Shown here in pieces: positions 35,606 through 44,808 of a stretch of DNA of 64,000 bases. The notes beneath the pieces are model-generated. The model did no database searches. It had not been told where the DNA came from and saw only the letters and a program-made list of their open reading frames with translations. Both the position numbers and the translations under genes were made by a program. Source of the DNA: Rodentibacter caecimuris. GTDB taxonomy: Bacteria; Pseudomonadota; Gammaproteobacteria; Enterobacterales; Pasteurellaceae. The stretch is from the NCBI RefSeq assembly GCF_024622045.1, contig NZ_JANKBP010000001.1. The stretch is one strand, 5' to 3'. Each line of letters starts with the position of its first letter. Position 1 is the first letter of the stretch.

Positions 35606-36493
35606 TTATTGATAATATTGGTTAATGGCTTTACATAAGCCGTTGGTAAACAAAATGCTTAATAAAATAGTGATAATAATTGCAAACCCGGGTAGTAATA
35701 CCGTCCAAGGTGCAAGATGAAGCAGTTCCAGCGAATCTTTTATCATTGCCCCCCATTCAGGCATTGGGCGTTGCGCGCCAAGGGAAATAAAGCTCAAAGC
35801 GGTAATGTCTAAAATCGCAATGACAAAAGCACGTGAAATCTCTTGAATGTAAGTGACGGTAATATTCGGCAAAATCGTGCTGCGCAATAATTCAATGTTG
35901 GAAATGCCATCAAGTTTTAGTATCACCACGTATTCTTTTTTTAATTCTTGTTGAATTGCTTGGTAAATAGTGTGAATGAAATAAGGCAGCACCGCCAATA
36001 TGGTCGATACCATTGCATTCATTAAACTGGGTTCCATAAAAGTAGAAATAATGATAGCAATTAACAAAATAGGGAGCGATAGAAAAGCATCAAAAATATG
36101 TCCGAGAAAATGCGCTTTAATGCCTCCTGACATGCCGGCTAAAATGCCTAATGCACCGCCGATAACCGCCACAAGAAAAACAACAATGAGTGAAGAACCA
36201 AGCGTATAATGCGTTCCCATAATAACTCGGCTTAATACATCGCGGGCAAGATCATCGGTACCGAAGAAAAAGGCGATTTGCCCTTTTTCTACCCAAGAGG
36301 GCGGCATTAACTCTTGTCCGACAAACTCCATACTATCGCTATAGGGGGCGATAAAAGGGGAGAAAAGTGCGGTCAAAATTAATAGAAAAAATAAGTAAAA
36401 GCTGAATAAGGCGATACGGTTTTTACGAAACTGTAACCAAATTTGATAAATTGATGTGCTTTCACGAAATTCATCAGGTTCTTTATCTTGCAT
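35606..36493 (-). CDS. sapC: Sap peptide ABC transporter permease SapC
   Basis: 295-residue inner-membrane permease of the DppC/OppC class. An N-terminal helix (about 30-50) is followed by five helices containing the binding-protein-dependent transport signature around SFISLGAQRPMPEWGAMIKD, the loop that contacts the ATPases. It overlaps sapB by 11 bases, indicating coupled translation. Confidence 0.93.
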   Translation of the reverse strand: MQDKEPDEFRESTSIYQIWLQFRKNRIALFSFYLFFLLILTALFSPFIAPYSDSMEFVGQELMPPSWVEKGQIAFFFGTDDLARDVLSRVIMGTHYTLGSSLIVVFLVAVIGGALGILAGMSGGIKAHFLGHIFDAFLSLPILLIAIIISTFMEPSLMNAMVSTILAVLPYFIHTIYQAIQQELKKEYVVILKLDGISNIELLRSTILPNITVTYIQEISRAFVIAILDITALSFISLGAQRPMPEWGAMIKDSLELLHLAPWTVLLPGFAIIITILLSILFTNGLCKAINQYYQ

Positions 36494-37448
36494 ACCAACC
36501 TTTCTTATTAAACGGATCGAGGATAAACATCAGGGTTTTTGCCAACGTATCAAGGGTGATAATACAAATTCCCAATACAATTACCCCGGCTGAAATACTG
36601 TTGTAGTCTTGATTGCTAACCGCATCAATGAGCCAACGCCCTATGCCCGGCCAACCGAGCACGCTTTCCACCAACATACATTGTGTGATAACCAATGTGA
36701 ATACACGGGTAATCTGCGGTACCAATAAGGGAAAAGTATTTCTAAAAACATATTTTTGTAAAATTTTCCATTTTGACCAACCACGGGTTAGCGCGGCTTT
36801 GGTGTAATTTTGTTGCAAGATATATTCTGCGCACTGTTGAATAATACGGATAATTTCCATCGTGGGCAAAATACATAAAATCAGTGTCGGCAACGCTAAA
36901 TGTTGTAATACGCTTTGCACAATTTTGATGCGATAAGGCTTATCTACAAACCATACATCAATCACCGGAAAGCCGCTAATCGGTTTAATTTCATAAAGTA
37001 AATTATATTGTCCCGTGGCGGAAATTTCCCAGCCGTAAACCGCCGCCGCATAAAGTAAAATCGGCGCAAGCCAGAAAACAGGGATAGATAGCCCCACATA
37101 AGAGAGCGTTTGCAGGCTCTTTGAAAAAATACCCTGACTATTAACCGCACTTAGAATGCCAAGAGGAATACTTAAAATTAAAGCAAGTAGCAGTGCGGTG
37201 AAGCAAAGCTGCAAGGTGGGCGGCAATACGGTAAAAATCAAGGATTTTAAAGATTGCCCGCCATTATAAGTAATACCGAAATCCCCCTGTAATAAAGAGC
37301 CAAGATAGTGAAAATAAGCACTATAAATACTCTTTGTGACAAGGGCCGAATTAAGCGGATCACGCATTAAAATCGCGAAACTAAGTAAGGTTAAAATAAA
37401 TAATAATAAACAAACCCAAAGGAGATGACGTAGCACTGACCACAACAT
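36483..37448 (-). CDS. sapB: Sap peptide ABC transporter permease SapB
   Basis: 321-residue DppB/OppB-class permease with six helices. The N-terminal part RHLLWVCLLLFILTLLSFAI is the first helix, and GWPGIGRWLIDAVSNQDYNS carries the conserved coupling motif. It shares one base with the end of sapA and 11 bases with sapC, so the whole sapABCDF set is tightly packed and should be one transcript. Confidence 0.93.
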   Translation of the reverse strand: MLWSVLRHLLWVCLLLFILTLLSFAILMRDPLNSALVTKSIYSAYFHYLGSLLQGDFGITYNGGQSLKSLIFTVLPPTLQLCFTALLLALILSIPLGILSAVNSQGIFSKSLQTLSYVGLSIPVFWLAPILLYAAAVYGWEISATGQYNLLYEIKPISGFPVIDVWFVDKPYRIKIVQSVLQHLALPTLILCILPTMEIIRIIQQCAEYILQQNYTKAALTRGWSKWKILQKYVFRNTFPLLVPQITRVFTLVITQCMLVESVLGWPGIGRWLIDAVSNQDYNSISAGVIVLGICIITLDTLAKTLMFILDPFNKKGWYAR

Positions 37449-39145
37449 TATTTTTTATCCTTTGCAAAATAGAGTGTCGAAAAATGCATACTGCCGAAAG
37501 GGCTCATTTGCACACCTCTTACCTTACCGTTTGCCACTAGAAAACGTTTTGCACTGGCAATAGGCACAATCGGTAACTCTTTTAATATCAGCTCTTGTGC
37601 AAGATTATAATTCTTCGCACGTTCTTGTAATCGTGTACTGGAAAGGGCATTGTCCATCAGTTGGTTAAATTTGGGATTGCACCAATTGGATAAATTCGTG
37701 ATGTCATCTTTGGTGTCACAGCTTAAAATTGGGCGCATAAAACCATCGGGGTCTAAATTTCCGGCAAGCCAACCGGTGAGAATCATATCGTAATCCTCTG
37801 TTTTTTTAGCAAGTTGATCGAGCAAAAACACTCGCGTAACCGACCGCACTTTTACCTTCACACCGGCTTGAGCCAAGTCCCATTTAATGAGTTCCGCCAT
37901 TTTTAGGGGAGACGGATTATACATCTGTTCTTCATTTAATACCCACATATTCAGCTGAAGATTTTTACCCGATAGGATATTTTTCGCCGGTTTGGGGGCG
38001 TAATCAAACTCAAATTCTGGCGTATTGACACTGGATGCCCAAGATACATTCGGAATAATATTATTCGCGACAGTAGCCGTGTTGTGATAGATATTGCGTA
38101 TGATACGTGCGCGGTTAATACTTTGAGAAATCGCTTGGCGAATTTGCTTGTTTTGCATAAGCGGTTTATTAAAATTAAACGCGAGATAGGAAAGATTCAT
38201 CCCATCTGTCGATTGTAAGTAATAGCGTTCGTCATTATTGTGTAGTAAGCCTAATTGGCTGACTTCCGGATAAGCCGCAATTTGGCATTCATTATTGAAA
38301 AACTTGATCAGCCGAGTGGTTCGCTCAGTAGATAAATCAACCAGAATGTGTTTGATTTTAGCATCTTTGTTCCAATAGCTATCGTTGCGTAATAGTCTGA
38401 CATATTGATTATAGACATAGTTTTGCACCTGATAAGGCCCGGTACCGACAGGGTGGGTATCCAATTGTGCAAGGTTATTGTCCGCGTTTAATTGATAGGC
38501 ATATTCTTGCGAGAAAATAATCGCATATTGGCTGGCTAGATGAGACAAAATCGAGGAATCCGGCTCAAATAATTCAATTTTTACTTGGTAAGGATTGACC
38601 GCAGTAATAGATTTTATTTTTTGGTTTAATTTTATGCTGTCAAAATAGGGAAAGCGTGCTTTTTTTGCCTGTTCATGAAATACGCGGTATTGTGGATTTT
38701 TATCATATTCAAAATTATCTTGATCTAAAATCGGCAAATAGGTGTCATGTCCGAGTACGCGGTTAATGGAAAATACCACATCTTCCGCATTAAAATCACG
38801 GGTTGGTGTAAACCATGGGGTGTGGTGAAATTTTACGCCTTTGCGGAGATTGATTAGAATCTCTTTGCCATCGGCTGAAACGGAATAAGATACCGCTAAA
38901 GAAGGGCTAACCGTTGCACTGTGATTTTTTATTTCAAACAGCTTATTATAAATTTGTTCCGTTACCACATTCATACTGGTGCCGGCGTCCGCTGTTTGCG
39001 GATTAAAAGAGAAACCCGATACATTGGTACAATAAATCAACCCGTTTTCCGTTAAACTTTCCGGTACACGCGGTGCCGCTTGAACTTGCGCAAACAGGCC
39101 CATATTTAGCAGAAGACAGAAAAATGTCAGATTTCGGCGTAACAT
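37448..39145 (-). CDS. sapA: Sap periplasmic peptide-binding protein SapA
   Basis: 565-residue periplasmic solute-binding protein (family 5, DppA/OppA class) with signal peptide MLRRNLTFFCLLLNMGLFAQ. Domain signatures include DARKVEFSI-like NAEDVVFSINRVLG, YQVKIELFEP and the C-terminal DPDGFMRPILSCDT. In non-typeable H. influenzae SapA binds host antimicrobial peptides and heme in the periplasm and delivers them to SapBCDF. First gene of the operon. Divergent from ycjX over 69 bases. Confidence 0.94.
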   Translation of the reverse strand: MLRRNLTFFCLLLNMGLFAQVQAAPRVPESLTENGLIYCTNVSGFSFNPQTADAGTSMNVVTEQIYNKLFEIKNHSATVSPSLAVSYSVSADGKEILINLRKGVKFHHTPWFTPTRDFNAEDVVFSINRVLGHDTYLPILDQDNFEYDKNPQYRVFHEQAKKARFPYFDSIKLNQKIKSITAVNPYQVKIELFEPDSSILSHLASQYAIIFSQEYAYQLNADNNLAQLDTHPVGTGPYQVQNYVYNQYVRLLRNDSYWNKDAKIKHILVDLSTERTTRLIKFFNNECQIAAYPEVSQLGLLHNNDERYYLQSTDGMNLSYLAFNFNKPLMQNKQIRQAISQSINRARIIRNIYHNTATVANNIIPNVSWASSVNTPEFEFDYAPKPAKNILSGKNLQLNMWVLNEEQMYNPSPLKMAELIKWDLAQAGVKVKVRSVTRVFLLDQLAKKTEDYDMILTGWLAGNLDPDGFMRPILSCDTKDDITNLSNWCNPKFNQLMDNALSSTRLQERAKNYNLAQELILKELPIVPIASAKRFLVANGKVRGVQMSPFGSMHFSTLYFAKDKK

Positions 39146-39214
39146 AATAAGTGCGTTATGGTAAATTATGGCGCAAATTGTAAGATATATTAGTAAAAAT
39201 GGCTAGGCTATTGA

Positions 39215-40645
39215 ATGTTTAACATCTTTTCAAAAGAACTCAATCAAATAATTAATCGCGGATTTGACCGCACTTTACGCCTTGCGGTAACAGGGTTGAG
39301 TCGGAGTGGCAAAACCACATTTATCACGAGTCTGATCAATCAACTTTTGTCCGTTAATCAAGTTTCACACAACACCTTACCTTTATTTGAGGCTGCCAAC
39401 GGCGCAATTATTGCGGTAAAGCGTGTGCCGCAACAAAATTTAAACGTCCCCCGTTTTGATTACGAAGCCAATTTAGCCGACCTTTATCGAATACCGCCCC
39501 AATGGTGTCAATCTACCAGAGGCGTGAGTGAAACACGTTTAGCCATTCGTTTTCAGCGTCAATCAGGCTTACTTCGCCACCTGAAAGAGCGTGGTACACT
39601 CTATATGGATATCTTTGATTATCCGGGGGAGTGGCTGTTGGATTTGCCTTTGCTGGATTTGAATTTTGAACAATGGTCATTAGAACAAGCGCAAATTCAT
39701 CAAGGAATGCGCGCCGAGCTTACTCAATCTTGGCTGGAAGATGTAAAAAAATTAGACTTAACTGCGGTTGTTAATGAAGAGGTTTTAGCAAAACTTGCAA
39801 AGGCTTATACGGCGTATCTTCATCAATGTAAAGCACAGGGTATGCAGTTTATTCAGCCGGGCAGATTTGTTTTACCGGGAGAATTGGACGGCGCGCCGGT
39901 CTTGCAGTTTTTCCCGTTACTTCACCTTACGCAGGCGCAATGGAAAAACCTTAAAAAAGAGGCAAAACCAAACAGCTATTTTGCTGTATTGAATAAACGT
40001 TATAATTATTATCGCAATAGCATTGTGAAAGGATTTTACGAAAATTATTTTTCAACCTTTGATCGCCAAGTCATTTTGGCGGATTGTTTAACGCCGTTGA
40101 ATCATAGCCGCCAAGCATTTTTAGATATGCAGAGGGGGCTAAATCAGTTATTTAAAAATTTTCATTATGGTAAACGGAATTTTTTGAACCGTTTGTTTTC
40201 CCCACGTATTGATAAATTAATGTTTATTGCTACGAAAGCGGATCATATCACGAGTGATCAAATACCGAATTTAGTGAGCCTGATGCGACAGTTAGTCCAA
40301 GAAGGCGGTCGCCATGTGGAATTTGAAGGCATCGAAACGGAATACACAGCAATTGCCGCAATTCGTGCAACGAAACAAGTCATTGTCAATCAAAACGGTA
40401 AACAAATTAGAGCGATTCAAGGTGTTCGTGCTAAAGATAAGCGGTTAATAACCCTTTATCCCGGCAGTGTGCCGAGCAAATTACCGAACCAAGAATTTTG
40501 GCAAAAACAACCGCACTTTACGGAAAATGCGGCGCATTTTGAGTTTGACAGTTTTGATCCGCAACCCCTTGAACAAGGTGAGCCGCTCCCCCATTTGCGG
40601 ATGGATGCCGTGTTGCAGTTTTTATTGGGCGATCGGTTTGATTAA
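39215..40645 (+). CDS. ycjX: YcjX family stress-associated GTPase/P-loop protein (DUF463)
   Basis: 476 residues. Walker A is GLSRSGKTTF (about 27-36), close to the N-terminus, and later segments MDIFDYPGEWLLDLP (Walker B-like Asp) and FIATKADHI (GTPase T/NKxD-like) support a nucleotide-binding fold. YcjX and YcjF are encoded together in many gamma-proteobacteria, where they belong to the phage-shock (PspF) regulon in E. coli. Cellular role is unclear. Here its 3' end abuts, tail to tail with 2 bases between, a gene of a different family that separates it from ycjF. Confidence 0.9.
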   Translation: MFNIFSKELNQIINRGFDRTLRLAVTGLSRSGKTTFITSLINQLLSVNQVSHNTLPLFEAANGAIIAVKRVPQQNLNVPRFDYEANLADLYRIPPQWCQSTRGVSETRLAIRFQRQSGLLRHLKERGTLYMDIFDYPGEWLLDLPLLDLNFEQWSLEQAQIHQGMRAELTQSWLEDVKKLDLTAVVNEEVLAKLAKAYTAYLHQCKAQGMQFIQPGRFVLPGELDGAPVLQFFPLLHLTQAQWKNLKKEAKPNSYFAVLNKRYNYYRNSIVKGFYENYFSTFDRQVILADCLTPLNHSRQAFLDMQRGLNQLFKNFHYGKRNFLNRLFSPRIDKLMFIATKADHITSDQIPNLVSLMRQLVQEGGRHVEFEGIETEYTAIAAIRATKQVIVNQNGKQIRAIQGVRAKDKRLITLYPGSVPSKLPNQEFWQKQPHFTENAAHFEFDSFDPQPLEQGEPLPHLRMDAVLQFLLGDRFD

Positions 40646-40647
40646 GT

Positions 40648-41529
40648 TTAGCTGAAACGGCTTGCAATCTCGCTTGTGAGACTATCCAGCATGTCATAAC
40701 GTTTGCGATACATTGAACGTTTTTTACTGGCGATTTCTTCTAGCGGTTTGCGTTCCACATCAAGGGGAAGTTGCCAATAAAGATCTTGATAGATTCCTTG
40801 GTTTTCTTGCCAAAATTCATCATAGTTAAATAAGATTTTACTTCGTGCGGATAGGCGGTATTTCCCTTGAAATTTATGTGGAATACCGATCAAATCACAT
40901 TGCCAATGTTTTGCTAACTCACGGAATACGTGCATTAACATAAACATCGGACGAATACCGTGTAAATCTTTGGTTGCTTGTTTGATTAATTCTTGAGTGT
41001 TTCCGTGGCTAGGGCCTTGTATGGAGCTAATCAACAATTTATTTGGCGCTAAAAACGTGAATGACGCATCATAAATTCGTTCGTGATTTTGATTACGGAT
41101 ATTGATGGCAAAGTAGCCCTCAAAAGGGTCGATAAAATTTAGACTTAAATTTAGGAAAAGATCATCACTTAATTGGCTTAATAAAATAACCTGCTCTTGC
41201 AGTAAACGTTTGCAAAATGGCAAACCTAATTTTTCTTCTGCAATATTGAGATTTTGAGTGATTGCCTCGAATCGCTGTGCAGCAGAAAAACGTTTGTCAC
41301 AATAGGTGGTCAATAAAGGATTAAAACGATAGTAATCTTGGGTAAAAAGCGCTTGCCATTGAGGGGAATTATTTAAAAACTCAATAAGTTGACGGCATTG
41401 TTTTTTATAAATAAAACTATAGGCATAATAACGGCATTTCTCGCGCAACTGTTTTGTTAACGGGCGATCTTTTGAATAAGGATACATTTGAACATAAGTT
41501 GGAAAGGAAATCTTAGTTGGTATTGCCAT
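40648..41529 (-). CDS. VirK/YbjX family protein (DUF535)
   Basis: 293 residues. The middle contains the VirK/YbjX-type core ISSIQGPSHGNTQELIKQAT (about 200-220), then HGIRPMFMLMHVFRELAKHW and DEFWQENQG, the motif order of DUF535. Members include Shigella VirK and Salmonella/E. coli YbjX, linked to virulence and antimicrobial-peptide resistance. The frame runs open upstream to overlap ycjF, so the ATG at 41529 is preferred. The gene is antisense between ycjX and ycjF, which are normally adjacent, so this is probably an insertion specific to this lineage. Confidence 0.75.
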   Translation of the reverse strand: MAIPTKISFPTYVQMYPYSKDRPLTKQLREKCRYYAYSFIYKKQCRQLIEFLNNSPQWQALFTQDYYRFNPLLTTYCDKRFSAAQRFEAITQNLNIAEEKLGLPFCKRLLQEQVILLSQLSDDLFLNLSLNFIDPFEGYFAINIRNQNHERIYDASFTFLAPNKLLISSIQGPSHGNTQELIKQATKDLHGIRPMFMLMHVFRELAKHWQCDLIGIPHKFQGKYRLSARSKILFNYDEFWQENQGIYQDLYWQLPLDVERKPLEEIASKKRSMYRKRYDMLDSLTSEIASRFS

Positions 41530-41601
41530 TTTGAACACGATATTAGTTAAAAAGTCACACTTATGTGACGATGGAACGGAAAAAATAGGGCTTATTTTAT
41601 A

Positions 41602-42660
41602 ATGGAAAAACAAATTTTCAACCAATATGATGAACCGACGGTAGAACGCTTTCAGCCAAAGCAAGAATTTACCAATGTAGAAACCATTTTGGACGAACCT
41701 TTAAAAGGGGAATTGCTGGACGAACAATTTAATCAGGCAATGAAACCTCGATCAAAAGGTTGGAAAACGGCGTTAAAATTGACCGCACTTTTATTTGGGG
41801 GCGCAACCGTGGCGCAATCGGTACAGTGGGTTTTGACAAGTTTTCAAAATCAACAATGGATTTATTTCGCATTTTCCCTTGTCAGTTTAGTTGTTGTGTT
41901 GTTTGGCGTGAAGGCGATCGTGGGCGAATGGCGGCGTTTAGTCTATTTGAAAAAACGTGAAAAATTACAACAACAAAGTCGGTTACTTTGGCAGAAAAGT
42001 GCGGTCAAAAATGCGGATGTTTTTGCCGCTGATGGTGAACAAGGTCAAAAACTTTTCTTAGAAATGGCAAAAGGTTTGCAATTAGATGAGCAATCGCCAG
42101 CTATTGTTCAATGGCAAAGCCGATTGAATGACGCTTATTCTGCGCAAGAGGTGGCGCAATTATTCAGCCAAAATGTGCTGAAACCTTTCGATCTCAAAGC
42201 GAAAAAATTGATTAGTAAAATGGCGGCGGAATCTGCCGTAGTAGTGGCGATCAGCCCACTGTCTTTAGTAGATATGTTTTTTGTCGCTTGGCGAAATCTT
42301 CGATTAATCAACCGCATTGCAGATATTTATGGTATTGAACTTGGTTATTTTGCCCGTATTCGTTTATTACGTATGGTGTTAATCAATATCGCATTTGCCG
42401 GCGTAACCGAAGTGGTGCAAGAAGTCGGTATGGATTGGCTTTCGCAAGATATTACGGCGAAACTTTCCGCCCGTGCGGCACAGGGGATTGGAGTCGGGTT
42501 GCTCACCGCCCGTTTAGGGGTGAAAGCAATGGAGTTTTGTCGCCCGCTCGCCTTTCAAGCTACTGAAAAGCCCAAGTTGTCTCATATTCAAAAAGAGCTT
42601 TTAACTACAATAAAAGAGGTGGTATTAAATAAAAAAGTGAAAGAAAAGGAATTCCTTTGA
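41602..42660 (+). CDS. ycjF: YcjF family membrane protein (UPF0283, TIGR01620)
   Basis: 352-residue inner-membrane protein. Two hydrophobic helices (about 65-85 and 95-112) follow a charged N-terminus, and the conserved core SKMAAESAVVVAISPLSLVD, RNLRLINRIADIYGIELGYF and the glycine-rich AAQGIGVGLLTARLGVKAM identify TIGR01620/UPF0283. It normally follows ycjX. A function beyond stress association is not known. An uptake word forms part of the coding sequence near residue 60. Confidence 0.88.
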   Translation: MEKQIFNQYDEPTVERFQPKQEFTNVETILDEPLKGELLDEQFNQAMKPRSKGWKTALKLTALLFGGATVAQSVQWVLTSFQNQQWIYFAFSLVSLVVVLFGVKAIVGEWRRLVYLKKREKLQQQSRLLWQKSAVKNADVFAADGEQGQKLFLEMAKGLQLDEQSPAIVQWQSRLNDAYSAQEVAQLFSQNVLKPFDLKAKKLISKMAAESAVVVAISPLSLVDMFFVAWRNLRLINRIADIYGIELGYFARIRLLRMVLINIAFAGVTEVVQEVGMDWLSQDITAKLSARAAQGIGVGLLTARLGVKAMEFCRPLAFQATEKPKLSHIQKELLTTIKEVVLNKKVKEKEFL

Positions 42661-42697
42661 TAAAAAATAAAGGTTAATTAAAAAGCGTTTTACTTGT

Positions 42698-42736
42698 AAA
42701 AAATCCCAACTATGCTTGAGCGTAATTGGGATTTTC
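42698..42736. terminator. Bidirectional terminator between ycjF and the siderophore receptor gene
   Basis: AAATCCCAA (42701-42709) and TTGGGATTT (42726-42734) form a stem with A/T-rich flanks on both sides, between the convergent genes. Confidence 0.75.
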
Positions 42737-42757
42737 ACATTGTTAACAGGATTTAAC

Positions 42758-44776
42758 CTACCAGTTATAAGTTAAATTCGCACTGAATCGGCGTCCTTCA
42801 CCGTAGTAGCAAGTGCTATAAAAACAACTTGCAACATATTTTTTATCGGTGAGGTTGGATACGTTTACTTGTAGCGCCCAATTGTGGTTAATGCGATATT
42901 TCAACATTAAATCAGCTAAGGTTTTTGCCGGTGCTTTAATATTATCCGCTGTGCCGTTTGATGAGGTGCCGATATAACGAATTGCCGCACCGCCAATTAA
43001 ATTATCAACAAATTGATGGGTGACTTGCGCTGAGGCAGTATGACGGGGAATTAATGCCGGACGGATAACATCGCCGGTTTCTCGAATATCTTTTACGCGA
43101 TTAAATGTATAACCTAATGTCATTGCGGTGTTTTCTGCAATGTTAAAATTTGCCGCAACTTCCACACCGTTACTTCTTAATTCCTTGGTTTGGAAAGCAT
43201 TACCTGTCGCACTTGGTGTGAAAGCGTTATCCTGTTTCAAATCAAAGTATGCAACGGAGAACGTTCCATCAATAAAACTGGGCAAATATTTTATACCGAT
43301 TTCATATTGTCTGCTTTCAGTCGGTTTATATTGTGCGGTTTCCGGTACAAAAGATTCGGAATAACTAAAATAAGGCGCAAGCCCGCTATCCGCTACATAC
43401 ATTAACCCGCCGGAATATAAGGTATGGTTAATTTTGTAACGCTTTTCCCCTTCTTCACCCTTAGCCCGGTCATTACGGATGCCGCCGGATAAATGCCAGT
43501 TACCGATTTTAACTTGATCCTGTAAGTAGAAGCCTAATTGTCGCTGAGTGACATCGTAGTTTGGGCGGGCGTTATTTGGCACTTGAATGCCATTATAAAC
43601 GGGCGCAAGACTGTTGAGTGTGTAACGTGGCGTATAGCTTGCCGGCACGGAATATGGCATATAGTAGCTGTTGTAGCTTCCTTTTGCCGTTAAATATTGA
43701 TAATCAATGCCTAAGGTCAAACTGTTTTCTACATTATCGAACGTCCAGTTTTTCGTGAGACGGTTATCAATAGAGTGGCTACGTGTGATCACTTCGTTAA
43801 ATACTGCTCCTTGCCCGATGATTGGAAAAACCGTTACGCCGTTTGAGAAAGCGGATTGTTGTTTCACATCCTGTATATTGAATTTGTAATTTTGTGAGAA
43901 GGTTAAGCCCTCATCAAACTTATGACTAAATTCGTAGCCCAGTGAATATTGTTTACGATTTAAGGTATCCGTTGTGGGATCACCTAAGTTGGTACGGCGA
44001 TCAATTTTCCCCAAATTAGTGTAAAGCGTTCCCTGCATTGGGAAAAATCCTGTCGTCGGCACGCCCACGTCTTTTTGTACGCTTGCTAATAAGGTGAGGG
44101 AAGTGCGGTTAGAAATATCCCAAGTCAGACTTGGCGCAAAATAATAGTTTTCTAACCAAGTGCCGCGTAGTTCACCTTGTTTTTTGTTGTAGTCGGCCAC
44201 AAGGCGATAGCGTACATTTTCCGTCGCTTTATTGCTGATATCTGCGCTAATGCCACGTTCGTGACGATTACCTAGCTTGAAATTGACCTCGCCTTTAGGT
44301 TCCGTAGTCGGGCGTTTAGTGATTAAATTGATCAAGCCGCCACTTTGTGCCGAACCGTAGGTTAAAGAATCCGCCCCTTTTACCACTTCCACTGTTTCAA
44401 TACCGTACATATTCGGTGTCCAATGGCTGTAACCTGTGTTATAAACGGCAGAACCGTCAACCGTTAAACGGGTATCCATTCCCCGCATTTTGATCCAATC
44501 ATTCGTATCCAGATCTGCGCCGTAAACTTGTGATAACGCCCCGGTTTCATAGCGAAGGCTTGCATCAAGTTGAGTTAATGCCCAGTCTTTTAATGTTTCA
44601 TCATTGAGCACAGCAATAGAACGTGGTGTCATATAGTCAACTTTGCCGGTTTTGGCAATTGAACCGACTACGTTGATTTCATCCAATTCTTCCACTTTTT
44701 GCTGTTCGGCATAGGCAGAATTCATGGCAAAAATGACCGCACTTGTCAGTGCGCTGTAAACAAAGGTTTTCTTCAT
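42758..44776 (-). CDS. fhuA: TonB-dependent ferric siderophore receptor (FhuA/FhuE-like)
   Basis: 672-residue outer-membrane receptor. Signal peptide MKKTFVYSALTSAVIFAMNS is followed by the TonB box region EELDEINVVGS, a plug domain with WIKMRGMDTRLTVDG and GIETVEVVKGADSLTYGSA, and a 22-strand barrel ending YGEGRRFSANLTYNW with a terminal aromatic residue. The plug matches hydroxamate/ferrichrome-type receptors (the coprogen/FhuE branch looks as likely). Position as the last gene of fhuC-D-B-A supports ferric hydroxamate uptake. The exact siderophore is inferred. Confidence 0.9.
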   Translation of the reverse strand: MKKTFVYSALTSAVIFAMNSAYAEQQKVEELDEINVVGSIAKTGKVDYMTPRSIAVLNDETLKDWALTQLDASLRYETGALSQVYGADLDTNDWIKMRGMDTRLTVDGSAVYNTGYSHWTPNMYGIETVEVVKGADSLTYGSAQSGGLINLITKRPTTEPKGEVNFKLGNRHERGISADISNKATENVRYRLVADYNKKQGELRGTWLENYYFAPSLTWDISNRTSLTLLASVQKDVGVPTTGFFPMQGTLYTNLGKIDRRTNLGDPTTDTLNRKQYSLGYEFSHKFDEGLTFSQNYKFNIQDVKQQSAFSNGVTVFPIIGQGAVFNEVITRSHSIDNRLTKNWTFDNVENSLTLGIDYQYLTAKGSYNSYYMPYSVPASYTPRYTLNSLAPVYNGIQVPNNARPNYDVTQRQLGFYLQDQVKIGNWHLSGGIRNDRAKGEEGEKRYKINHTLYSGGLMYVADSGLAPYFSYSESFVPETAQYKPTESRQYEIGIKYLPSFIDGTFSVAYFDLKQDNAFTPSATGNAFQTKELRSNGVEVAANFNIAENTAMTLGYTFNRVKDIRETGDVIRPALIPRHTASAQVTHQFVDNLIGGAAIRYIGTSSNGTADNIKAPAKTLADLMLKYRINHNWALQVNVSNLTDKKYVASCFYSTCYYGEGRRFSANLTYNW

Positions 44777-44808
44777 GTTGAGTCCTCTATGAAGGTGAAT
44801 AAATTACG

